A stretch of DNA of 64,000 nt from Pomphorhynchus laevis (GCA_012934845.2 WNNJ02001346.1:1-64000), one strand, 5' to 3'; shown: positions 11,706-26,705, counted from the stretch's first letter. The notes: a model not told the origin generated them from the letters alone. Made by a program: numbers and translations.

Positions 11706-13326
11706 CAAACTACAGTTAGACTGCTTAAGTTTGGATTTCTGTGACATTATGATACGTGCATTCAACAATAATCATCTGTTCATCTTAGTAGGTTATATTA
11801 ATATCCCTGGTAATCAAGTCGGTATTAATGTGCACAGCTGATAAGTCTTTTTGGAATTTCTTGAACTATGATCTTTTTATTCTTTAAGATGTAGATTTTG
11901 CTACTCGTTTACCACTTTCTCAATCATCAATACTAGATCTTGTCTCGTCTCGATCGCTCAATGAATTTCAAAATTTGTATGATAGTCCTCCTAACGGCAA
12001 TAGTGATTATCGTGTTTTTATTTTTGATGTCAACATATTTGGAATGCAGTCTTGTGATAACGTAGAAAGGGTATTGTCTAAACGTATGTGACACCGTGTA
12101 GATGGAGTATCACTTGTTGAGTATGCAACCTTTATCTCATTTGAAACATAAACTACTGACATTGATGAGCAATGCCAAAACATTGGCGAGAAGTTGATAC
12201 TCATTTCTAATCGCTTTGCACCTGAGAAGCGTATAATGATTACTACACGATGAATACATACATGGCTTGATTCTGAATTGAAAACATTGATACGTAACCG
12301 AAATAGTTTTTACAGGATATACTGCTCCGACCCAACATATCGTTCTAAGTATAATGCTTGTCGAAATCAGTATGCTAAGCTTCGAACTAAGAAAAGACTT
12401 CTTAACGAGTCCAAAATAATTAACTCAATCCACTTAGCCCCGAAAGTATTTTGGTTATATGTCCACAGAAGTAAATATCTTAGGCCGCTTATATCGAAGC
12501 TAAAACTTCGCGATAAAATTATCGACTTTAGCACAAAGATCGCAGACGTTTTTGCTAATACATTTTGGCTGGAAAATGACTATTGCCACTATTCAGGAAC
12601 CCCTGTTGCTCATATAAACGCCACGTTTATATACACGCATATTGTAGACACATCAACTCCGCTATATGATGAGCATACCAGATTATCGATTCATTTTTCT
12701 CCAGGGAAAGATAACATTCACCTTTTGCTAGTTCATACTTTGCGTCACCTTCTAGCTCATCTATTGTCAAAGTTGTTTTAATTGTAACTTAAGACTTGTA
12801 AGCTTCCGCTAGACTGAAAATGCGCTGTTGCTGTTCCAGTATTTAAGAAGGGTGGCATTCACATACCTGAAAAGTACAGACCCGTAAGCTTAACTAGTAT
12901 TGTGAGCAAAGTATTTGAGTGCATTATTTGTAAATACATAATGAGTTAATTACAGCGAGCAAAACTGATAAATCCAAATTAACATGGTTTCACAGCAAGT
13001 AGGTCGTGCTTATCCAATCTGCTTTGTGCAAGAGAAGAATGGGTAGGCAGTGTTTCTGACGGTATAGTTGTGATTTTATCTTGCTAGACATCAGCAAGAC
13101 ACTTAATCGTATACGCCATTGTCATATTTTAGAATTGCTAAGAAATTATGGCATCAATACAATTGTAGTGAATTTGATTAAAAAGTTTTAATCGCATCGA
13201 CCATATTGTGTCCGCGTGGTCCGAGATTTTCTTCATCTAGTAACGTTAAATCTGGTGTGCATAAAGGCTCTGTTCTTGGGTATCTTCTGTTCAATATTTA
13301 TCTAAACACATTACTGACTCAACTGA
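11706..13326 (+). mobile_element. LINE B1 segment 2, linker and RT
   Basis: Continuation of B1. After a degraded endonuclease end (FILVGYINIPGN near 11,790), the frame from 12,278 (167 codons) covers the region between endonuclease and RT (NRNSFYRIY, YNACRNQYAKLRTKK, APKVFWLYV). RT fingers follow near 12,830 (VPVFKKGG, KYRPVSLTSIVSKVFE), then VHKGSVLGYLLFNIYLNTLL at 13,254-13,320. The sequence breaks at the 6-bp word AACTGA (13,321-13,326), repeated at 17,048-17,053 on the far side of LINE A2. Confidence 0.75.
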
Positions 13327-14116
13327 TTTACTTCTCAATAATTTACATCCTTCTGTCAAAATTACCTCCAGTAACATCTCCGTTCAACCTATTCAACAAT
13401 CCACTTCTGTCACACATGCTCAAACCGTATCACCTATCAATAATTTACATCCTTCCGTCAAAATCATCTCCAGTAACATCTCCGATCAACCGATTCAACA
13501 CTCCACTCCTGTCACACATGCTCCAAACTATCTTAAATCTTTACTTAGCACCCCTGTCATTCCCACGTTTATCTGCTCTTCTGCCTCTACTACTACCAGG
13601 TCTGTCCGTCTACCACTACGTAATCGTTTTCCTTCGCGCGATTGATGTATTATCATATCTAATTTAAAGGTTTCCGAATCTGCTTCTCCTCAATGTCGCC
13701 TCGATGATGATGTATCTGCTTTCAGGTCTATCCTAGCAACCATTCTTCCTGATAATAATCCATCCCTCTTCAATAATATCGCTCCTGTATCTTTGATCCG
13801 TTTAATCAAATCCACTAAATCCAATCATCTCAGTCCTCCACTCCTAAAAATCGTTTTCCGACATAGTTCACATGCATCCTTGGTACTTTCCCAACGTTTT
13901 AAACTTCTTACCACTTCGTCTACTAGTCGTATCTTTCCTGACCGCTCTCCTTCTGATATTGCCCAGCTTAATTTAGCTCGCATTGAGAAACATCGACGTG
14001 AAACAAACGGCGAGTCATCCTTATCTATAAGTCAAATCAATGGAAATTTTCACGTTGTACACACAAGGCCAAAAATTCGATGGCGTCCCATCTCTCCCCC
14101 TTGTCTTCTTCGCTAG
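13327..14116 (+). pseudogene. LINE A2 ORF1 (partial)
   Basis: 5'-truncated ORF1. Two tandem 102-bp units begin at 13,336 and 13,438 and encode a 34-residue repeat (NNLHPSVKI(T/I)SSNIS...). The last open piece runs 13,793-14,116 and ends in the same FHVVHTRPKI(R/Q)WR tail as A1. Its TAG at 14,114-14,116 lies 37 bases beyond the ORF2 ATG at 14,080, so ORF1 and ORF2 overlap in different frames, as they do in A1. No zinc knuckle is visible. Confidence 0.6.
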
Positions 14117-16943
14117 TCGATCTCGCTCCTGAGCATACTTTTCGTCTTAGTCTATTCAACATTCGCTCCATTCTTCATAAAGCTGATATGCTCCTTGATA
14201 TCTTCGATCAATTATCTATCGATATTCTCTGCATTACCGAATCCTGGCATTATGACTCCGACGATCTTGCTATTCGTCGTCTATGCCGCTCTGGTTGTTC
14301 TTTAGTTGAATCAGCTCGTCCGATTGCCTCTCATACATCTACTACTTTTAACTATGGCGGTATAGTTGCCATTGCTCTCACCCAATGTCTTTACGTAAAA
14401 TTAACGTTAACATCCGTTACACATCGTTCGAATTACTCATATGCAGATTATAAACTCTTTTCCCTCTGGAACTTGTGATTGTATACCGTCCAGGTCCAGT
14501 TGCCCCTTCACGTATCTTCTTTAACGACCTTGCAGATCTTATGTCTCACTGTTCATTGTCTTATACTCCTTCTTTTGTTCTCGGTGACTTTAACATTCGT
14601 CTTGATCGCCCGGCTGACTCTGACTCTATCACTTTAACTAATATTTTTTCTGATTTTAACTATAAATTACTTTCAACAAGCCCAACTCATATTCTCGGCG
14701 GTGCTCTCGACATCATTGCTGTCCCTATCTGCTTCAATGACTATACTTCCTTGTCAATTACTGATCCCGGTTTTCCGATCATTTCCTTATCACTCTTACT
14801 CTTACTCGTCCCCATCCTCCTTCTCCGCCTCCACCAATATCCACACCAAGTCGACCCTGGAAACTTCTCGATATCCCTATTCTCTGCACAGCCTTACTCA
14901 ATTCTTCACTCTTTTCACTTCCTCTTAACTATCTCTCTCCCGATGATCTCTGCATTCTGTTTGATTCTGAACTTATGTCTATCATCAATAAACTTCTGCC
15001 TAGTCGACTCCGACGCTCTCAGCGCTTGCGCCATGCTCCCTGGTTCGATTCTGACTGTATTCTTTCTAAGCGTCGACTCCGTCACTCTTTTCGTGTGTAT
15101 AATCGCTTTCTTAAACGTTCTCCCAACTCACTCCCTCCAAATCTCCGTGATTCCTACTTTTCTCTACGCCGTTCACATCTTATTCTTATACGTACTAAAC
15201 GTACTATCTTTTGGCGAAATCAACTCGAGTCATCTTCCAACTCTAAATCTCATTGAAAAATCTTAAACTCAATTCTTTCACGATCATCTACTTCTTGTAA
15301 TATAAATCCTGATGAATTTTCTTCTTATCTACAAACTAAGCTATCTAATTTACTTTCCCTACTACCCGTAGCCCCCTTGTACCCACTCTTCTCTTTAAAT
15401 ACTTCCCTCCCAGAACTATTCCACCTTCTTCCCGTTTCGTCTGATGAAGTTTCTTCGGTTCTGCTGTCATTACCTAATAAAACCTCTCATTCTGACCCAA
15501 TTCCAACTCACTTGCTTAAAAATATCTGCTCCTCTATATCACCCTTCCTAACCACATTGTTCAACTCGTCCATCCGTAGCCGTACATTTCCTTCTATTTG
15601 GAAATGCGCCACAGTTCGTCCTCTCATCAAAAAGCAATCTCTCGACTCCTCACTACCATCTTCGTACCGTCCATGAGCGTCTCGTTCTCAAGCAAGTTAA
15701 TACATATCTCTTTTCCTCTAACTTGTTTCCTCCATTCCAAGCCGCTTTTCGCTCTAATCACTCTACTGAAATTGCCTGTCTTAAAGTTTATAATGACTTA
15801 CTCATCTGCGCGATCATAAATTATGTAGTGTCATAGCTTCTCTTGATCTATCGTCTGCTTTTGACATCGTCGATCACTCGATTCTTCTCCATCGCCTTCG
15901 TCATGATTATGGATTCTCTTTACCCACTATCATGGTTTTCTTCATATCTATCAAACCGTACATTTCGCGATTATTCTAACTCTTCTCTTTCCCATCCTTC
16001 ATCCATCCCGACCGGTGTTCCACAAGCCTCCATATTAGTCCCTATGATTTTCTATCTTCTTCTCGGTGACTTGTCTTCGATTTCTCATAAATTTAACTTC
16101 CATGTTATGCAATATGCTGATGACATTCTCATCTATGCTCACGCACCTGCTTATCGTATTCATGATCTTAGTGTTTCTGTTTCCAGCTGCCTTGTCTCAA
16201 TTTCCAATCATCTTTCTTCCCTTCGCCTTTCTCTGAATCCTGATAAATCTAAAATTATGTGGATCCTACCTCGAAGTTTCGGCGTAGAACCTCCTTCCAT
16301 ATCACTAAATTCTACAATTCTTCCTATCGTTGATAATCTCGTTTTCCTAGGCTTTCATTTCGACAACCGACTTTCACTTAAACCTTTCGTTAGTGATAAA
16401 GTACGCTCATCTACCTTGATACTCCGCAATCTCCGTCAAGTTCGTAGATTGATCGATTTCCCTTCTTGTATGACTCTCATATCTTCTCTTCTTTTCTCAA
16501 GACTTGATTACTGTCTTAGTCTATTTTCCAACTCACCTAAATCCACTTTTCTTCCTTTACAACGCATCATCAACACTGCCGTCCGAATTCTCCTCCGTCT
16601 TCGTCGTTTTGATCATACATCCCACTATCTTGTTTCTCTTGATTGGCCTACCATTTATTGTCGTGTTCAAATTCGTATTCTTATCATTGCTTTTCGCCTT
16701 ATAACTTCTCATACCCCTTCATTTCTCAACCTTCCTTTTCTCGACAATTCTCGTAATGTGTATTGTGCTCTGCGTTCTCGTAATTCCCTTCTTTTACATG
16801 TCCCAATCTACTCTACCTCTTTTGGCTTCCGCTCCTTCGTTGTGGCTGCTCCTCTCTTGTGGAATCAACTGCCTATTCATATCCGCCAATCAACATCTAT
16901 GCCGTACTTCAAACGCCAAATCCAATTTTATTTCAACAATTAA
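14080..16943 (+). pseudogene. LINE A2 ORF2, endonuclease and RT
   Basis: ATG at 14,080 opens an apurinic-type endonuclease: LSLFNIRSILHK, DILCITESW, then FVLGDFNIRLDRP (14,574 onward). RT follows: SDPIPTHLLKNI, TGVPQASILVPMIFYLLL (motif B), MQYADDILIY (motif C) and a long C-terminal frame 15,843-16,943 (LFSRLDYCLSLF, LLWNQLPIHIRQS, FKRQIQFYF) typical of CR1/L2-group LINEs. The catalytic YADD is kept and the last 366 codons are open. Several frame breaks occur between 14,480 and 15,840, so the copy is inactive but not ancient. Confidence 0.82.
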
Positions 16944-17053
16944 CTAATTACCTGTGACTTTGATGTTCTTTTTTTGTTTGTTAGTGGTCATGTAAGCGTG
17001 CATTTTGCACGCATTTGCCACGTTAAATAAATTATTGTATTATTATTAACTGA

Positions 17054-17447
17054 GCTGCAGCACCTAGCTTTTGCTGACGATTTATATGTTTGGACAAAAG
17101 TTGAATAATAATTAGACGTATATACATTGCAGTTAGATTTAAATGTGATTCACGAATGGAGTTATCATACTGGTATTTGTTTAAATCTTGATCAATATAT
17201 TCACTTACGGTTTGGTAAGTGCATAATGCACTCTTGGTATATGTTGGGATCCCGCTTGGTCAACTCAATTTCTTTCACATGTGATCTAGGTATCGTTGTT
17301 CAATCATCATTGAATACACACGTGAACATTGATTGTTTATGCTTTAAAGTAGACGCCTTCGTTATATGCTGAAAAAATTTGTTTTGCTTGTTAAATGTTG
17401 AGTGTTTCGAAACGTTGTTCAATGCTTTAATAAGGCATCATATAAAA
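17054..17447 (+). mobile_element. LINE B1 segment 3, RT motif C and thumb
   Basis: Resumes B1 after LINE A2: LAFADDLYVWTKVE (motif C), IHEWSYHTGICLN and IHLRFGKCIMHSWYML, matching the corresponding region of B2. Interrupted at 17,447 by the hAT element; the last 8 bases (ATATAAAA, 17,440-17,447) are duplicated as ATATAGAA at 19,649-19,656. Confidence 0.75.
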
Positions 17448-19648
<2,201 letters not shown>

Positions 19649-20185
19649 ATATAGAATATAGCATCCAGGCCTATTTTCCGTGTACCCAAAGCGAAATGGA
19701 GTCTCTCGATAACATCTTTAAGCGCAGATCTAAGTTATGCACCACACTAGCTCGCATGTCATACGCAAAGCGTCTCATAGAGTTTGGTATGTGCTCTACC
19801 CGACCTTGCTTACTATATATAGACTATATTGCGATGTATAAGATTGTCGAGTGTAATGAAGGATTCCCTAATGAACTTGTAATTATTAATAGACGTAGCT
19901 GTCAACGTGGTCATAATTTGTGTCTTAGAACCCAAGATTATGGGAAATGCCCGAGTATGCACAAATTGTCGCATCGAGCTCTAAAAGTGTGGAAAATGTT
20001 ACCTGTAGAGTTGGTATGCACAAATACGATCAAGGAATTCCAAAAATCAGTCCGCACTTGGATTACTCTTCTGATCAATGCAGCGTTTAAACTACGTACA
20101 ATTTACTGTAATTTAGTTATCGTTGAGCAAGCAAAACAGCCCTTGTGGCTAAACCTTATGTTGTAATAATATTGAATACAAATCC
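19649..20185 (+). mobile_element. LINE B1 segment 4, C-terminus and 3' end
   Basis: Last part of B1, read in one frame: IEYSIQAYFPCTQSEMESLD, INRRSCQRGHNLCLRTQ, HKLSHRALKVWKMLP, KEFQKSVRTWI. This matches B2 (IEYSIQSSFPCTKEEINSLD). The 3' end near 20,125-20,175 has AAAACAGCC...GGCTAAACCTT...GTAATAATA, the hairpin and TAA-rich tail shared by four LINE ends in the window. The frame is free of stops over about 170 codons although the element has been cut three times. Confidence 0.82.
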
Positions 20186-20772
20186 ATCATATTTTAAATT
20201 GTAATTGTGAAAGACATTTAAAAAAATTTGCTCCAACTATCAGTTCACTTTTTATGCTAGCTTATTTATCCAGGGTTGAAAGAATGAGGTTTCATGTTCA
20301 ATTTAATGTATAATTTTATATTCAATTTGATGATAAACACAGTGTAGTCTGAAAATTAATAAATTAATAACTCTCAAAGCCCATTTTAAATATAAAATTC
20401 TTAATAATGAAAGCGATATATTTCGACCGATTTTCATAAAATACGAAGTCTATTGACCTATGAGGATAATTAATATTGCTAAATACCACCACGATGGCGT
20501 TTAGGTTATGCTTATAAATTATTCAATAAAAATTAAATTTATTATTAAAAATTCAATAGCTCCAAAGTGACTTTTTATTTAGTCACTTACATATATTTTT
20601 TGTTTAACATTTAGCAAAATGATACATTAAATGTCGTTGCTGTTTTAAAAGCTTTTTAATTATCATACTCCATTAAAACAGCACATTACATGGTGACAAT
20701 AAAATATTTTAGACGTAATTTCGTTTATACTGCTTTGAGGATCGACATCTGGAAGCATTGCAATACAAATTG
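20186..20772. other. AT-rich intergenic DNA
   Basis: No coding or RNA signal seen; short A/T-rich words only. Confidence 0.6.
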
Positions 20773-22130
20773 TTAATCCACAGTACAATAATATTTTAAA
20801 ATATATTTGAAAGAGAGTCGAGGATGTCGGTCCACATTATTGCTGAAAGAAGAAAAGGCATCCGCCGACAGAACATTATTGTTAAAACCAATAGTTCGGT
20901 TCAAGGTAATCAACAAGGTAAAAACAAAACACATTAGCAAATTATACAATGTACAGGGTATTTTAAGTGAGCAAAGTATGACCATCGTTGCCGTTCATTG
21001 TTGCGTTTTTTGTCTAATTAATATTGCTTTTATTTCTCGCAGCCTGATGTCAGGTTCAAATGGGAGCACTGATGGATACTCAAAATTTATGGAGTGTTCA
21101 ATTACAATTACGTAATCAGCTACATGAGAATTAGCCGTTGTGCGAAATCCTGCTATATGTTCCCGTATTCTGACTTTTAGGTCGCGACCGGTTTCACCAA
21201 AGTGAACAACATCACAATCCCGACATGCTAATTCGTAAATAAGCCCGACCAAGGTAGAATTCTGAAGTGTAGTTAATCTTCTTTATATGGTGGTCATTGG
21301 TTTGCTGCATGGAATTATTCGGACTGGAAGATTAAGCTCGTTAACTAATTTCCTGACTCTGTTGAAAAATATCTTAGTCGTTATTCCGTTTTCTGGTAAC
21401 GTAAAGAAAAACTTAGCTGGGAGCAGACCTTCTATCACTACTCATTGGCTACGCCACTTTCTGCTAACTTTGTCTACAGTATGCGCTAGAAGACTACAGA
21501 GATAACCCAAACGCACAAATGTGTCAGTTAAACGCCGAAGCTCGTCTTCTCTTATGGTAACGTTACTGCAAGCATTGAAAGCCCTGAAACAAAACAAGGC
21601 GAAAATATCCAATTTAGTATGTTTAGTATGACAACTATCCCAATGAATATATAGATTAGTCTCAGTAGGTTTCATGTACACCGAGGTTAGAAATCTGGAC
21701 TCTGACGACTTTACTAAAACGTCAAGAAACGAGATGCAATTCTCATCCATGAAGTGCGCCGTAAACTTAATTCTTGAGTGTTGCATATTCATGTATTGTA
21801 TGAACTCATGAGCTTTATCCATTCCGCCTTTTAGCACAACGAAAATATCGTCTACATACTTGAGCCAAGTTAACGGCTGGTTGTGGTAGGCTGCTAAGCT
21901 TCTCTGTTCTAGGTCACCTATAAAGAGTTCAGCTAATGTGTGAGCCAATGAAGAATCCATGGCACACCCCCAAATCTGTTGATAGAGCTTCCCGTTAAAG
22001 CTAAAATCTGTCGCTACAGCTGCCTTCAAAATCTCTTTAAAAGTATCAATATTATTGGTATCTGACCATGTTCTGTCCGCGGATGCCTTTTCTTCTTTCA
22101 ACAATATTTTAAAATATATTCAATAAAAAT
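20773..22130 (-). mobile_element. Penelope-like element with GIY-YIG domain
   Basis: The minus-strand frame 22,104-21,442 (220 codons) is a Penelope-type RT: FSFNGKLYQQIWGCAM, SLAHTLAELFIGDLE, LTWLKYVDDIFVVL (YVDD catalytic box), ISFLDVLV, SVYMKPTETNLYIHW. The frame 21,252-20,995 (85 codons) is the GIY-YIG nuclease: GLIYELACRDCDVVHFGETGR, KVRIREHIAGF, then HSINFEY and REIKAILIRQ. Such elements use a telomerase-like RT with a linked GIY-YIG nicking enzyme. The copy is 5'-truncated and broken between the two domains. A word encoding KEEKASADRT occurs at both ends in opposite orientation (20,843-20,875 and 22,070-22,105). Confidence 0.85.
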
Positions 22131-22444
22131 TATTTTAAAAATACAAAAGTGCTAGCAATAGTTAATAATCTTAATTAAAATATTTCGAATATATTGGAAT
22201 TTATTCCTTTTAGTGGAATAAACAGCTTTAAAACTTTCAGATAATACATCAGATTCATATTTAATCGATCAAAGACTAATGATCAGATTATCCAATCTAT
22301 CAGAAGATCTAATGCTCATATAATCTAATCGATTGAAGGCTCTAATGTTTTCATACAAATTGTGAACGATAACTTATAATAACAATCTATATACTAAACA
22401 CATTTATTAAAATATACTTGTTTTATTAAAAAATGGTTCCTCCC
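22131..22444. other. AT-rich intergenic DNA
   Basis: No gene seen. Several GATTA/TAATC-containing words around 22,260-22,340 form imperfect short repeats. Confidence 0.5.
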
Positions 22445-22600
22445 GACCTCTAATCCTTATTTTGTGACAACGTCTGTAATTTTTACTCAATTCATAAAAA
22501 TAGACTTTAATTTAAAATTTCTATTTTTAAATTTTAATTTGATATAAATACAAATTGTATAAAATCTCATATAATAATTTATTATTAAATACAAGGCCTT
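22445..22600 (+). repeat. Dispersed AT-rich repeat, partial copy
   Basis: Starts GACCTCTAATCCTTATT and continues through TCAATTCATAAAAA, TTTTAATTTGATATAAATA and TTGTATAAAAT, the same word order as copies at 52.2, 53.4, 53.9 and 54.4 kb. Confidence 0.65.
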
Positions 22601-24794
22601 AGCTGAGAAGCTGTTTTGTCTGATCAAAAAATACAAGTTAATTCAGTAAATTATCAGCATCAAAATCAGCAGAATTCAAGATATCCGTTGAAGTGCGTGT
22701 GTCGATTCTCTATCCATGCTAGGCACAGTTGCTTGAAGTGCTTTATCGAAGTAGTAGCGACGACTTCCTCAGGCAACAAATTCCAAAAGTTGAGCGCGCG
22801 ATGTGACAGTCGAAAGTTGGCAGGCAATTGAGGATGTCGCCTCTTATACAGCGATTTCGAGTGACCGCGTAATGTCCTACTTCTCAATCCAAGGATTTTA
22901 GCGGGAAGCCATCAAGTTTGTTAACAATCGTCCAAAGACAGGACAAGTCTAGTAAGACAAATCTGTCACGAATCGAGCTTATCCCTAGCGCATGCAGTCG
23001 CATGCGGTAGAACGTTCCAGCACTAAAGCATATCATTGAACCTCTCTTCAGTACCGACTCATAGTATAGCAATTCTCGCTTAGTGGTAAGAAAGCATGTA
23101 GGAATGCAGTACTCAATATGAGGATGAGCTAGTGAAGAAAATAAGATACTAAGCATTGGATTTGTCAGTCTGATAAATGTATTTTTGATGTTGTACAATG
23201 CCCCAGTTGCTTTTATCCTTACGTGCTCACTATTCAATCGTGTCTTAAGAGAGCGATGAATTATTACACCTTAGTCTTTATGGTGTTCAACTTCATTTAA
23301 TACCGCACTACCAATGCGATACTGGAACGATGAAGTAGTCTTCCCCATTCTCATCAAAACACATTTATCAATGTTTAACATGAGTCCAGTGGCTTTACAT
23401 TATTCAGTAAGGCAGTACAGGCCATCCAGAAAAGACTGACAATCGGTAGGAGTACGAACAACAGTCCAGATTTTTAAATCATCATATGCTAAAACAGGGT
23501 TCTTTAAACGCAGGAGCAGGTCATTAAGAAATACGACAAAAAGAAGGGGGCCAATTACAGATCCTTGAGGTACACCGGAAAGCAATCTAGAGCTCTTTGA
23601 AAGAACACCACCAACTCTTACTTGTAATGACCGCAAAGATAAGAAATTCTTAATCCACTTAATGATCTGAAAATGGAAACCATACTGAGCAAGCAATGAG
23701 ATGATACCGTCATGAGGGACAGGTCAAAGGTCTTAAAAAAGTCCAAAAATACAGCATCGATAACATATCCATAACTCAAGGCGTCCGTTCATCTTTCACA
23801 AGCTGTTATTAAATTCGTTAAACAAGAACGGCCCGGCATAAATCCGTGCTGTGAGTCCAAGAAAATACTGTTTATCTTAAGATGAAGTCGAATATGCTTC
23901 GAGACTAGTTTTTCGAGAATTTTGGAAAACACACAAGTAAGACTAATAGGGCGAAAGTCTGACAGGCTAATATGTGAATGCTTTTAGGGTATCGGGACTA
24001 CAATGGTACACTTCCAAATATCAGGAATCCAGCAATGTTTGAGGCTGTTTCGAAAAACAGAATTTAGATGCTGATAGAAAGAACAAGCTAAAGCACGAAC
24101 CAGCAAAGAAACAATGTTATCAGTACCCGGTGATCGAAATTGCCTCAGCGCCAATAATTTAATATAAATAGCATCTACTTCAATCTCTTTCGCGCAGTCT
24201 CAAGTAGGAACAACACCGCCTGCCAGACGAACTGATTAAAGTCTACAGTAGAGTTACATAGAATTGCGAAGATCTTTGCTAGATGATTAGCAATCTGGGG
24301 TTCTCCTGTCAGAACTTTATCCGACGACTGGATTGAGTTAATTCCCGTTTGAACGTTTCGGGAACTACAAACGTAGACCAGAATCTCTTCGGATTATGAG
24401 AAATACACGTTGCAATTTTGTTCTCGAATGATTGCCTTTTTTTAAATTTTTGCCTGTTACAAAGATTCCGAGAAGCAGTGTACTCAATACGAATAGACGA
24501 ATCTGTTCTAGACCTATGCCATAATGTGTTTTGAATTTTCAGGGCTGAGCAGACCTGAAAGTCCAACCAAGGAGGGTGCGAGATACCCGATTTAGGGCGC
24601 TTCAATTGAACGAAACCGTTGAACGTATGCAATAAGCGGGCCAACAAGTGTTTATAGCTTTCTGGAACAGAAGAATTATACGTGTTGATTTCGGTAGAAA
24701 ATGCTATTTGAAGTTGCTGAATATCAACTTAAGCACAATTTTTTTTCAGGGTCTGAGTGAAAGGTAAAGGCAGATCGTCGTGGTAAGGTACATA

Positions 24795-25583
24795 TCATGA
24801 CAGTAAACAGTGATCACTGTTGCCTACTGGTGAATAATAGCAAATGTTGGAAATATCACCAATAACTTTTGTAAAACCTAAGTCAAGAATAGACCGAGAT
24901 CCGATGTACGTAGGATCACAAACATGTTGGAGCAACATCAAGTCGAAGAGAAGGAAACTACCAAGCTCCTTTTTAAGTCGAAGGCATGACAGCAAACTCT
25001 GACTTTCCCAAGCAATGTTGGGGAAGTTAAAGTCACCGACCAGTAAAAATCGAGTAGAGGAGCATAGACGACATCGATGTGGCCTCAGTAATTTCAAATT
25101 CATGAAGGCTGAAGGGGAACGATACAATATACAGACATAAATTTTGACCCTCCATCGAACAATGCAGAACGAAAGTGCGTCAAATGATGAGTTAATGGAA
25201 TCAGAAAAGGTAAGTATGTCAGACACACCGATGCTACAGTGAATGTACGCGGCTACACCACCTCTTCGTCTACCAGATTGACGATTCGAACGTAGCAAAT
25301 GGTAGTTTGGAATTTGAACAACGTCGTCGAATATAGTGGGATGCAACCAAGATTCACAAATGCAAAAGACACAATACTCATTTTTCAAGTCAACATATTT
25401 TAGCTCAGTATATTGCGCCAAAAGACTGCGGACATTTGAGTAACCAAAATGTATGCTGCTATCATAGGAAATCTTAGAGATAGAATAAATATCACTAAAG
25501 TTAGCAAGATCACCTGAGCGAAACCCATCTGGGCAACAATCTATGTCCGTAGCAAAGGTTGCCACCGCACTGTCGGTCGCCAC
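24795..25583 (-). pseudogene. LINE F ORF2 endonuclease domain
   Basis: 262 open codons forming an exonuclease-endonuclease-phosphatase fold: NVRSLL (first strand), CICESWL (catalytic Glu), RRGGVAAYI, LYRSPSAF, LLVGDFNFPNIAW (catalytic Asp-x-Asn), PVGNSDHCLLS (terminal SDH). All three hallmark motifs are present, so the domain looks functional by sequence; the enzyme nicks target DNA to prime reverse transcription. The frame closes just after SDHCLLS at the junction to the linker. Confidence 0.8.
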
Positions 25584-25749
25584 CGTACAACTCGAAAATT
25601 TCTTACACAGAGATTAGATTCTTCATTGTTCAGTATTTTATGCAATTCTATAAAGGCATCCTTTCTCCTTACCCGATCCTTAGGGTATATATATTGGAAT
25701 ATATGGAAAGAAGAGCCGAGTAACGGAGACCTGTGATGAAGCAGAAAGT

Positions 25750-26702
25750 CTACATGTCCCTGGAACTGAGAACAACTTTTAACAACCTAGGTTTCTCAGG
25801 CATTATTTTACCCAGACGAAAAACTTTCCTAACAGCAAGGCTTTGAGCAACAGAGAGGTTTTCACTGTCAATTATTATAGACATAATTGTACGGAAAATA
25901 TTAACGTCATCATCTAGCCTAATCTGAGCATCACCGCTACCCGATTCTTTTACTCCAGATACAATGAAATTATATCTCCTATCTGAGATGGATTGTTTTC
26001 TACTTAACGTATTGTCTGAGGAAGACATTGCTTGAGAGTTGTCGATACTTCCCAATGTGGAATCATTAGTGGTACAGTTTATTGACACAGAGGTCAATTT
26101 AGAATTGTGTTGACGTGCTGATATGAGATGATCTTCCTTCATGAGCTCCTTCACGCTATCATTGTGTGGAACCAAACTGTGATCATTAGAAGGAGAGTTC
26201 TGAGTAACATTATTGTCCGAGTGAGTATTGACAGAATGCGTTTGTTCACTTTATATATGACGAACAGTATAAGATTTTGAGTGCCCTCCATATACGAGCA
26301 GAATTGATTCTTGTAATTGACGATGTAGTATTGTCCATTAATGTGGGCATCGATGTGCATCTGATCCAATATCTGCGTTAGAATCATTGACGATCTCGAC
26401 TGATTTTGATAGAGTCTGTACCTCCTCACTGTGAACATTTTTGGACACTGTTGTCATGACAAGATGATGATTTTGTATTGTATTTACAAGTACTTGTAGT
26501 TCATCTACCTCCTGTGTAGGATGCCAATGACGCCTGTATCACATATTCCACATAATAAACGTCCATTTAAGGAGCTTGGAACACTAACCGGCACTGATAA
26601 AATCGACCAGTTTAAGCAGCCATCATTGTCGCAGTCAACTTGTACCTCTTCGTACTTCGGGTCATTGTTCTTGCATTGTCTCGACTTTTTATCCATTTTC
26701 AT
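25750..26702 (-). pseudogene. LINE F ORF1
   Basis: ORF1 in three open pieces (26,702-26,505; 26,438-26,151; 26,175-25,750). The N-terminal Cys-rich part resembles a PHD finger: paired Cys, DCDNDGCLNWS, closing CGIC. The last piece (141 codons) ends in the conserved IVSGVKES / FRLGK / RLLKVVLSS pattern of CR1-group ORF1 RNA-binding proteins. Broken by at least two frame changes. Confidence 0.6.
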
Positions 26703-26705
26703 ATT

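Larger units (their letters stand above)
13327..17047 (+). mobile_element. CR1-group LINE A2 inserted in B1
   Basis: 3,721-bp insertion, 5'-truncated inside ORF1, flanked by AACTGA at both ends. It contains the end of ORF1, complete endonuclease and RT regions and an intact 3' tail: a hairpin GCGTGCA-ttt-TGCACGC near 17,000, then TTATTGTATTATTATT. Removing it with one AACTGA restores LLTQLSC...AFADD, which matches LLKQLHC...PFADD in B2, confirming the exact junctions. It is the same family as A1 on the opposite strand 4 kb away. Confidence 0.9.
22605..26705 (-). mobile_element. CR1-group LINE F, long copy
   Basis: Long minus-strand LINE. ORF1 lies at 26,702-25,750: a PHD-like Cys cluster (VDCDNDGCLNWS...LLCGICD) and a later block RYNFIVSGVKESGSG...VRKVFRLGKIMPEKPRLLKV typical of CR1-type ORF1. 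ORF2 endonuclease 25,583-24,795 is intact over 262 codons (HFGYSNVRSLLAQ, CICESWLHP, RRGGVAAYI, LVGDFNFPNIAW, GNSDHCLLS). Linker 24,647-24,309, RT with LLSGVPQGSVIGPLLFVVFLNDLL at 23,696-23,400, C-terminus 23,237-22,666. The catalytic box reads LAYDD, shifted or mutated. The 3' end (22,585-22,630) has the shared hairpin and TTTAATAATAA tail. Several breaks separate the open pieces. Confidence 0.85.
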
